Origin: Spartobacteria bacterium
GTDB lineage: Bacteria > Verrucomicrobiota > Kiritimatiellia > RZYC01
Direction: 5' to 3'
Length of the DNA stretch: 40,199 bases
Assembly: GCA_009929845.1 (NCBI GenBank)
Contig: RZZM01000006.1
Coordinates: 1-40,199, forward strand
The translations under genes and the position numbers were made by a program. A model generated the notes under the pieces. The model worked only from the letters and a program-made list of their open reading frames with translations, made no database searches and had not been told where the DNA came from. Shown in pieces: positions 1-8,400 of this stretch. Every line of letters starts with the position of its first letter. The first letter of the stretch is position 1.

Positions 1-33
1 TATTCGAGGTTGCAAACGCGTATTCACAAAACA

Positions 34-62
34 AAATCTGTGTAAATCTGCGAAATCTGTGG
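34..62. repeat. Short tandem array of AAATCTG-type units (aaatctgtgt-aaatctgcg-aaatctgtgg)
   Basis: Three consecutive aaatctg units with 2-3 nt spacers, intergenic. Confidence 0.5.
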
Positions 63-227
63 GCAAAAAAGAATTTGGTTGCGGCTATGCTGCTCCAGGG
101 TTTTTGTGCCTTATGTGGCCATAAATCTGCTCTCCTCCGCCACCCGATCAGCGTGCTTGCCATTTTCGGTTTTTTTGTGATAGGCTCGTCCTCAGATTGG
201 ATAAAGAAAATTGACAGGAGTAGACGT

Positions 228-1094
228 ATGAAGGTCCGGTTGTTCGCAGGGTTCGTGTTGTTGATGTCCTTTCAAGTGTTTGCGCAGACCACCAATGAGG
301 CGGGCAAGCTGTTATTGGGCGAGGGCGGCGAGGTGGGCTACACGATTTATACCACCAAGCCCACGCAGGAGATTCAGCTTAACGGATTGTTTCTGTATCC
401 GAACCAGGATGAGTTCTGGGGGAACGCGACGGCCATCGAGTCGCAATGGCGGTTCTGGGCCGACTATCTGGGGATTTCCTTCATGATCGGGCTCAGCCGG
501 TGGGAGGTGGATGTGAACGGACCGAGTGATCTTATTGATCCCGACGAAGTGCGCGATGTTATGCTGATCGAGCTGAACAAGGACATTGACGCGCTCAACG
601 CGCAGGCGGAGGCCGCGGCGGCCGCCGCATCCGAGACTTCGGAAACGCCGGTCACCCCCAGTCTGATTCCCACGATGACCGATGTCACCATAACCCGGTT
701 TTCCATTGACGGGGACGCCTACTACCTGCCGATGGGCATCTCCATCTTGTTTAAGCCGACCATGTACTCCCTTCCCTTCGAGGTGGCGGTCGAAGCGGGG
801 GTGCGTTATTACTTTGTCCTGCAGGATGACGTTACTGTGGAAGCCGCCTATACGGACCCCGCCGGAAACTATCCGGGCACCACCCGGAAGAGCGTCAACA
901 TGCGGGAGGGCGCGGTGGCGCTGCTGGCGGTGGATATGGGGTATGCGCTCTCCGACAGTATCGATGTATTTCTGGGCGCCGGGTATCAGTACGATATCCT
1001 GAAGGGCACCGCGTCCTAGGACCAGGGCAGCGACCTGCTGGATGTGGAGCTGGGCGGCTCGTTTGTGCGCGTCGGGCTGCAATTCAACTATTGA
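228..1094 (+). pseudogene. Outer-membrane beta-barrel protein interrupted by an in-frame TAG at 1017-1019
   Basis: aggag RBS then MKVRLFAGFVLLMSFQVFAQ signal peptide; ORF halts at TAG, but the same frame continues DQGSDLLDVELGGSFVRVGLQFNY followed by TGA at 1092-1094, a typical barrel C-terminus with terminal aromatic residue. Confidence 0.7.
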
Positions 1095-1105
1095 GCGAGG
1101 ATCAA

Positions 1106-1231
1106 ATGGGACTAATAAAGGCAAAAATAGAACTTTCAAATCCACGATCACCAGATATTCAACCGATGGGTGTAAACGCATTGGTAGATACTGAAGCGTT
1201 ACGTAGATGGAGTTGCAAGTATTCAAGATGA
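1106..1231 (+). pseudogene. Remnant of a small clan AA (retropepsin-like) aspartic protease
   Basis: Reads MGLIKAKIELSNPRSPDIQPMGVNALVDTEALRRWSCKYSR*; start resembles prokaryotic clan AA proteases, with VDTGA changed to VDTEA and premature termination. Confidence 0.4.
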
Positions 1232-1270
1232 TTCTTCCGATGGCATCCAACTACAAAAAGATGCTGTCTC

Positions 1271-1303
1271 CGGCTTGATCGGCGATTGATGAGTGCGATT
1301 AAG
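1271..1303. repeat. Copy 1 of an imperfect ~33-bp direct repeat (cggcttgatcggcgattgatgagtgcgattaag)
   Basis: Matches 38136-38168 (cggcttgatcggcaagggatgagtgcgattagg) at 29 of 33 positions, same orientation. Confidence 0.65.
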
Positions 1304-1454
1304 AGCACCGGGACTGAACCTTGAATGCTGAACTTACCAATGATCTGAAGCTCGTAATATGGGCTTCATTTAACTTTACAAACCACCGTCGATTCAATAT
1401 ACGGAAGTACGAATATAAGGCGGATGAGTAGACACAGGAAGGAGATGCTTAAGA

Positions 1455-1721
1455 ATGATCAAAAGACACTTTTTGAAGTCAATGTTGGCTTTGTCTGTTG
1501 GTGTGCCGATGTTAGTGTTGTTGGGGGGTTGTATTGCACCCCGGGTCAGCCCCGATGTATCAGAAAGCAAGGCGCAGCCCTGGAGGTGTGAACACTGTGG
1601 GCATCTGACTCGTTCGGATGCTGATTTGACAGATGCGCGCTGTCCACGTTGCATGCGCAAAAAGGTTATGAAAAAAATAACAGAAGCGCAACTTCAGGAA
1701 TACCTTAAAGCGGAAAGCTAG
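1455..1721 (+). CDS. Small lipoprotein with zinc-ribbon-like CxxC...CxxC motif
   Basis: Signal sequence with lipobox-like LLGGC, then WRCEHCGHLTRSDADLTDARCPRCMRKK. Confidence 0.65.
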   Translation: MIKRHFLKSMLALSVGVPMLVLLGGCIAPRVSPDVSESKAQPWRCEHCGHLTRSDADLTDARCPRCMRKKVMKKITEAQLQEYLKAES

Positions 1722-2317
1722 AAGACGAAGGTTAGGCCGCTGAATGCCTTGACAGAATTGAGCGGAACGTTGGGTTCTTTGAGTCCGAGGTTCGAAATAT
1801 GATGATAACGCAGTTCGGCGTTAAGCGTGATGCGGTCAGTGAGGGGAATGCGTAATCCGCCACCGGCCTGATAGTTTCCGCATACACTTGAACCCATTCC
1901 GGGAATATCGGCCTGGGTATAGACGGGGCCGCCGCCCGCCATCACATAAGGTTGAAGGGTCGGCGATGAGGTGAAAACCCAGCTTACCAGGAAATTAGCG
2001 GCCAAGATGGGAGAGGTGTCTGGTTCGATAACGAATGACAGCGGCAGTTCGATCCAGAACTCATGATTGCCTCGATACCAGGAATGCCCCCAATCATTGT
2101 CCAGCACATGACTGTAACGAAATACGGTATCGATGGTTTTAACGCGTTCTTCTGTCAGGCCCCAGCCGGGAATGGACATGCCGTAGCCGCCCAGTATGCC
2201 CCAGTAATCTTTGGCATTGGCCAGCGATGTTTCTGCGCCATCCACAACCGTTGCAAACGTGATGATGCACAAGCTAAATCCCAGCAAACATGTGGTGTGT
2301 GCAATGCCATTTTTCAT
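1718..2317 (-). CDS. PagL-like acyloxyacyl hydrolase (lipid A 3-O-deacylase family) outer-membrane protein
   Basis: Signal peptide; barrel ending FSGLTFVF; ELRYHHISNLGLKEPNVPLNS resembles the PagL active-site H-x-S-N-x-G region. Confidence 0.75.
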   Translation of the reverse strand: MKNGIAHTTCLLGFSLCIITFATVVDGAETSLANAKDYWGILGGYGMSIPGWGLTEERVKTIDTVFRYSHVLDNDWGHSWYRGNHEFWIELPLSFVIEPDTSPILAANFLVSWVFTSSPTLQPYVMAGGGPVYTQADIPGMGSSVCGNYQAGGGLRIPLTDRITLNAELRYHHISNLGLKEPNVPLNSVKAFSGLTFVF

Positions 2318-2742
2318 ATTTCTGATACCGTATTTCTCCGGGAGATCGTTAATATATCGGCTGAAGTTTCTGCATATTCAACGTTTAGCTTCAATTCCGC
2401 AATGCGTTTGCCATGCGAGGTCAATTTCGCCTTTATTGTAGCGGTTGCAGGGGTGTCGGGGGTGTCTTGGCAATCGAAATCAATGGAATCACCTGGTTGT
2501 ACGCCATTGTAATACTTGGCCAGCAGAATTTCCCGCAGATGCACCGGTTTGTTTTTGCAGGATTTCAGCATGTGTAAAATGGCCTGAATCATGCAGATGC
2601 CGGGTAGTATCGGGTGTCCCGGGAAGTGTCCATTGAATGCGGCAAATGTTGACGGAAAACGAAAGCATGCTTGTATACGATGATCCGATTCCATGCGTAC
2701 TTGCGTCATACACGCATCAATTTCTGTTTGTATCTGATTCAT
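2314..2742 (-). CDS. 3-hydroxyacyl-ACP dehydratase, FabZ/ApeI-like hotdog protein
   Basis: FNGHFPGHPILPGICMIQ motif; internal start MNQIQTEID preferred over the 169-aa ORF start; stop overlaps the PagL-like start (2314-2317). Confidence 0.8.
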   Translation of the reverse strand: MNQIQTEIDACMTQVRMESDHRIQACFRFPSTFAAFNGHFPGHPILPGICMIQAILHMLKSCKNKPVHLREILLAKYYNGVQPGDSIDFDCQDTPDTPATATIKAKLTSHGKRIAELKLNVEYAETSADILTISRRNTVSEI

Positions 2743-2894
2743 GTTGTCCTGATCATGTGGACGGAGGTATGGACGCCGTCCGGTTTGCTTGTGTCGGGTT
2801 TCATTACTCAGCAAAAATTGCATATTGCCTTGTCGATTGGAAGGATGTTATTGTCCCGATCAACTGAATTTTCAATATAGCAGGAGTAGACTGG

Positions 2895-3191
2895 ATGAGT
2901 GATCAGGATATGGACAAAGCAAAAAGGCTGTCGGAAATCCGGCAGGAGTTAAAGAAATACCTGATAGAGCATTTATCGTTGGAGGATATTGAACCAGAGG
3001 ATATCAAGGATGATGAACCTCTTTTTGATGAAGGGCTGGCGCTGGACTCTCTGGATGCCGTCGAGATTGTCGTTATTTTGCAGCGGTATTATGGGATTTC
3101 TGTGAAAGATGCCGACATGGGCCGTGAGGTGTTTGAAACGATAAATACGTTGACTGAGTATATCTACAACCACACGAGTGAAAGCATCTGA
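2895..3191 (+). CDS. Acyl carrier protein
   Basis: 98 aa acidic helical protein; phosphopantetheine site LALDSLDAVEIV; aggag RBS upstream. Confidence 0.93.
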   Translation: MSDQDMDKAKRLSEIRQELKKYLIEHLSLEDIEPEDIKDDEPLFDEGLALDSLDAVEIVVILQRYYGISVKDADMGREVFETINTLTEYIYNHTSESI

Positions 3192-3236
3192 TGAGTCTGT
3201 TGGTTTCACTATCGGATGCTTGGCGGAACTAGGGGC

Positions 3237-4415
3237 ATGCGGCACGTACGAATAACCGGTCTGGGGGTTGTTTCGGCAGCCGGAGGGAGCATGGAGGAAA
3301 CACGGGTTAACCTGGCCGGGGGGCGACGTTGCGCGGGCCGCGCTTCGGTTATTGAAACCTGTCTGCCACAGCCCGTGTTTGAAGTGCCGTGTATTCGCCT
3401 GGCGAGTAATGCGCCCATGATGCGTACATTTTATCTGGCCATGCATGCGGTGCGCGAGGCGCTGGCTTGTGCGAAATTGGATTTCGCGTGTCGCGATATG
3501 CGGGTAGGGGTTTGCCTGGGCACCACGGTGGCCTGTCAGCTTAACGATGTGGATTTTTTGGCGGCGTTTCGGGAGACGGGAGAGGCCCCGATGGGGCCTG
3601 TTGATCGTTTTCTGAAGGGCAACCTGGCGGCGGCAATCGCCAGGGAACTCGGGGTGGATGGTCCCTGTGTGACGGTAACCAATGCCTGTGCATCAGGGAC
3701 GGATGCAATTGGTTTGGCCGCTTCATGGATTAAGGCGGGAATCTGCGATGTGGCGATAGCCGGCGGAGCCGATGAATTGAACCGGGTGCCGCTGGCCGGG
3801 TTTAATTCGCTGGGAATTCTGAGTGAAGAGCTGTGCCGTCCGTTTGATGCGAATCGCAAGGGGTTGAACCTGGGCGAAGGCGCGGGCGTTGTGGTGCTTG
3901 AGGCCTCATCAGCGGCGGAAAGACGCGGGGTACACAGTGATTTGTTTGTGGCGGGATTTGGAACGGCATGTGATGCCTATCATCTGACCACGCCGCGTCC
4001 GGATGGCGCATTTTTGAAAGAGGCCATTACGCGGGCGTTGTCTGAGGCTGAACTTGTGCCTGCGGATATAACCTTTGTAAATGCACATGGCACGGCCACA
4101 CCGGATAATGACCGGGTAGAGGGGGCCACCCTGGCGGATGTGTTTGGCCGGGACGTGATGATGTTGTCGACAAAGGGATATACGGGACATACCCTGGGCG
4201 CGGCCGGGGGCATAGAAGCGGTCTTCTCGGCACTGGCTTTGCGGTCAGGCTGGATCCCGGCGTGTGCGGGGTTTTGCGATAGAGACCCCGGCATTCCCGT
4301 TGTTCCTGTTCGGGAACAGACCGCGATTCATGGGACATTCGCCTTGTCCACATCGCTGGCATTCGGGGGTGGCAATTCGGCGGTGCTTATCGGATGTGAC
4401 AGGGAGGGAAACTGA
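3237..4415 (+). CDS. Beta-ketoacyl-ACP synthase (FabF-like), intact catalytic residues
   Basis: VTNACASGTDAIGLA (Cys), NAHGTATPDND (His), STKGYTGHTLGAAGG (His). Confidence 0.93.
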   Translation: MRHVRITGLGVVSAAGGSMEETRVNLAGGRRCAGRASVIETCLPQPVFEVPCIRLASNAPMMRTFYLAMHAVREALACAKLDFACRDMRVGVCLGTTVACQLNDVDFLAAFRETGEAPMGPVDRFLKGNLAAAIARELGVDGPCVTVTNACASGTDAIGLAASWIKAGICDVAIAGGADELNRVPLAGFNSLGILSEELCRPFDANRKGLNLGEGAGVVVLEASSAAERRGVHSDLFVAGFGTACDAYHLTTPRPDGAFLKEAITRALSEAELVPADITFVNAHGTATPDNDRVEGATLADVFGRDVMMLSTKGYTGHTLGAAGGIEAVFSALALRSGWIPACAGFCDRDPGIPVVPVREQTAIHGTFALSTSLAFGGGNSAVLIGCDREGN

Positions 4416-4419
4416 TCGT

Positions 4420-5409
4420 ATGTATGTGCATGGATTAGGCACTGTTTTTGCGGGCGGTCGCGGGAGCGATATCTTCGGCCAGGCGGTGGAATGTAATGCC
4501 CCGCCGCCTGTATCGATGCTGGATGTGCCGTTTTATGAGAAGCCGTTTCCGGTTTACCGGATTCCGGATGACGCATTAAGGGATAAGGTGCTTGCCCGTA
4601 AACTTCGGCGGGCAGACCGGTTCAGTCGCATGGCGGTCCTGGGAGCGGCTGATGCCCTGGTGGATGCGGGGGGGGCAGGCGGTGATGGCATCAAAACGGG
4701 CATTATTATTGCGACGGCGCTGGGTCCGCATCGCACCACGTTTAAGTTTCTTGATGACATGCGCGAATATGGGGATGCCCAGGTTTCGCCAACCATTTTT
4801 TCGCATACGGTACATAATGCCGCTGCGTTTTATGTGGCAAACAATTTGGCCCTGGAAGGCCCTGTCTTTACGGTGACCGATTTCTTTTTCAGTTTTCAGC
4901 AGGCCCTTCTGCTGGGGCAGTTATGGCTGAATGAAGGGCGCTGTGAACGGGTTTTGGTGGGGGCGGTTGATGAGCTGGGAACGATCATGGAGTATGTCTG
5001 CAGCCGCAAACTCCGATTGGCGGACGACGGGAAAATTGATCCGTTTTCATTTTCTGCGGAGAGTGTGGCTGTGCCGGGGGAGGGGGCGCTGTTTATGCTG
5101 CTGAGCAATGACGCGCAGGGTGCCCGGGCTGAAATCCGCTCGATTGAGTTTGGGCGGGCCAGGCCGCCTTCGCTGCGAACGGCGGGGTATGCTATTGAGG
5201 CGGATGGGCTGATCGGCGACGAGACTCCGTATGGAAAGGCTCCGGTGTGTGCCCACATCATCAATGGCTATGCGCCTGTTTTCGGGAGCATCATGAGCGG
5301 CAGTGGGTTCCATTGTGCTGCCGCGTTTCAGCACTCTGCTGAAGCCGTACAAACGCTGCGGTATGACTGTGGCAAAAAATGGGCGATGATTGAATTGTGG
5401 CGAATATAA
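4420..5409 (+). CDS. Degenerate beta-ketoacyl synthase / chain-length-factor-like protein
   Basis: ~329 aa KS-like fold directly after the KS; the Cys region reads TVTDFFFSFQQALLLGQ, no nucleophilic Cys. Confidence 0.8.
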   Translation: MYVHGLGTVFAGGRGSDIFGQAVECNAPPPVSMLDVPFYEKPFPVYRIPDDALRDKVLARKLRRADRFSRMAVLGAADALVDAGGAGGDGIKTGIIIATALGPHRTTFKFLDDMREYGDAQVSPTIFSHTVHNAAAFYVANNLALEGPVFTVTDFFFSFQQALLLGQLWLNEGRCERVLVGAVDELGTIMEYVCSRKLRLADDGKIDPFSFSAESVAVPGEGALFMLLSNDAQGARAEIRSIEFGRARPPSLRTAGYAIEADGLIGDETPYGKAPVCAHIINGYAPVFGSIMSGSGFHCAAAFQHSAEAVQTLRYDCGKKWAMIELWRI

Positions 5410-5431
5410 TGTTAACTAGCCGGGATACGGA

Positions 5432-8400
5432 ATGCCAGAACAGATAAAAAGAGAACCTGTTGCGCTTGTCGGCATGGGGTGTTATCTGCCGGGCGGGGCG
5501 CGTGGTCCGGCGGCATTCTGGAAACTGCTTTGCGATGAAGTGGATACGATTACCCCCATTCCCGAATCCCGCTGGAATATCGAACGTTTTCAAGATGATA
5601 TGCGGGTAAGAGGCGGCGCTTTTCTGGATGATATTGAGGGGTTTGATGCCGCCTTTTTCGGCATCTCGCCGCGGGAGGCGAGCGTGATGGACCCGATGCA
5701 GCGTATCCTGCTGGAGGTGGCGTGGGAAGCGCTGGAAGATGCGGGAGTGCTTCCTGAACGGTTGGCCGGGGAGTCCGTATGTGTGTATGCCGGGGCCTTT
5801 GCACTGGATTATAAATTGCTGCAGTTAAACAGCACGGAAGATGATCATATTGGTATTCACACCAGTACCGGTATTGCCGCGACACTGGTGGCCAACAGAA
5901 TTTCGCACTGGTTTGATCTGCGCGGGGCCAGTGTGACGCTGGATACGGCCTGTTCATCCTCGATGACGGCGCTTCATCTGGCGTGCCGTGACATTTGGGA
6001 CGGGCGGTCCAGAATGGCGTTGGCGGCGGGTGTCAATGTGATCTGCTATCCAGAGTGGACGCTCGCTGCTGATCGGGGGGGCTTTCTCTCGCCCGATGGT
6101 CGAAGCAAGGCTTTTTCTGAACGGGCGGACGGGTATGGTCGCGGAGAAGGGGCCGGGGTGTTGGTTCTAAAGCCGTTGTCACAGGCCATAGCTGACAACG
6201 ACCGGGTGTACGCGCTGATACGCGGAACGGCGATCAATCAGGATGGGCACACCGATGGGATCACGGTTCCCCGGGCCGAGGCGCAGGAATCTGTTATGCG
6301 CGCGGCCTGCGCGGATGCCGGGATTGCCCCGCAGGACGTCAGGTATGTGGAGGCGCATGGCACCGGCACGCCGGTGGGGGATCCGATCGAGGTGGCGGCG
6401 ATCGGGCGTGTGTATGGTAGACCCGCGTTGAAAGAACCCTGCTGCATCGGATCGGTGAAAACTAATATTGCGCACCTGGAAGCCGCGGCCGGTGTGGCGG
6501 GTGTGATCAAGGCCGCCCTGAGTTTGTACCACCGGAAAATTCCGGCGACATTACGCTTCGGAGCATTAAACGGGGCTATTGATTTCGATGGGTTGGGGCT
6601 GCGCGTTGTTGAGCGCCTCGAAGATTTTCCGGAAACGGACCACGGGGCTTTTGCCGGGGTGAATTCATTCGGATTTGGCGGGGCAAATGGTCATGCTGTT
6701 TTGCAGCGGGCCGAATTTGACGCTGAACGAAAGGGGGTGGCGCCGTCTTCTTTGCTGCTGCCGGTTTCCGCTAAAACGCCGGAGGCCTTAATGGCGATGG
6801 TCGCCAGGTACAGCGCCTGTTTTGATGCGGAAGATGACCCGGATTTTTCACTGACAGACCTTTGCTATTCTGCTGCGGTCAGGCGTCAGCACCTTGCCGT
6901 GCGTGCGGTCTTTGTGGCCAACGATAAGGACGGTTTCAGGCGTCAACTGCATTCGTTTGATGGCACCGCACTGCCGAAACGGGATGTACAGGGTAAAACA
7001 GCCTTTGTTTTTTCCGGCATGGGAACGCAGTGGGTTGGAATGGCGGACGAATGCTTTTCTCAGGAGGGCGTGTTGGCTGATGTTGCCCGACGCTATGATG
7101 CCTGTTTCATGGATCTGTCCGGTTGGTCGCTGCTGGAAGCCATGAGGGATGAAGCGCGTATTCATGATACTGCGGTGGCCCAACCTGCGATTGTTCTGGT
7201 ACAGGTCCTGCTGCATGAACTGTGGCGTGCGCGCGGTGTATTGCCGGATATGATTACGGGGCACAGCCTTGGCGAATTGACGGCTGCGTATGCGGCGGGG
7301 GGACTGACCCTGGAAGGCCTGGTGACCCTCGTGTTTCATCGCAGCCGTTTACAGGCGCTGCTGGAGGGGCGGGGCGGCATGCTGGCTGCGGCGCTTCCGG
7401 TAACGGAGCTGTCGCCATTTTTGGATGGTTTGAAAGGGGTTGAAGTGGCCGCCGTCAACAGCCCGTGCAGTGTGACCCTGGCCGGCCCGGTAGATGCCCT
7501 GAAAAAGTTGAGTGATCGCTTGGCCGGGCGGCAACAGTTCAACCGGCTGCTCAAGGTGAGCGTGCCGTACCACACAGGCATCATGGATGGGATTAAGGCA
7601 GACTTTCTTGAGGCGATTCGGGATGTGAATTATGCACCTGTGCAGGTGCCGCTGTATTCATCACAAACAGGTCGTCTGGTGTCTCTGCACGACGCGGAGT
7701 ACTGGTACAGCAATTTGCGAAACAAGGTGCATTTCGAGCAGGCGGTGTGCGCCATGCAGCGTGCGGGCGCCGCGACTTTTCTTGAGATGGGTCCGCACGC
7801 CGTTCTGCTGCAATCCATCAGGGAATGCTGCGGGGCAAAGGCTGTGGCGGCGATTCCCTCCCTGCTGCGTGGAGCGAATGCGGGTGAAAGCATCACGGCG
7901 GCTACGGCGGAGCTGTGCCGTCGAAACGTTAACATTGATTGGTCCGGAGTATATTCCACTGGCCGTTTGGTTTCATTGCCGTTGTACGCCTGGCAGCATC
8001 GTCCGTACTGGAATGAATCAGCGGTTTCGCGTAATCGTCGTATCGCGAAGGGCGTTTGTTCGGATGCTTCAGGCGCATCCTCAGGCTTGGTGCCGGGCGG
8101 TTCCGCAGCGCAGGAGCAGGAGGAGGTTGTGCGCCTCGACCGCATGTCATATCTGGCGGGACACCGCATTGACGATGCGGTCGTCTTTCCGGCAACCGGC
8201 TATTTAGACCTGTGTTTCCAACGGGCCGAAAGGCAAAATAACGCGGTGCCATGCCGGTTGAATCATGTTCGTCTTCATAAGGCGCTGTTTCTTGAGGGGC
8301 CATCGGAGTTGCAGATGGTATCCGGCGCAGGCACCTTTGAAATCAAAAGCCGCTCGAACTCTTCCCCCGAATGGCAGGTGAATGTTACGGGGGAAACAGC

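Noticed and set aside
312-1250. 312-aa antisense ORF
   Set aside because: Lies opposite a well-supported barrel gene, no family motifs; antisense open frame from GC-biased codons.
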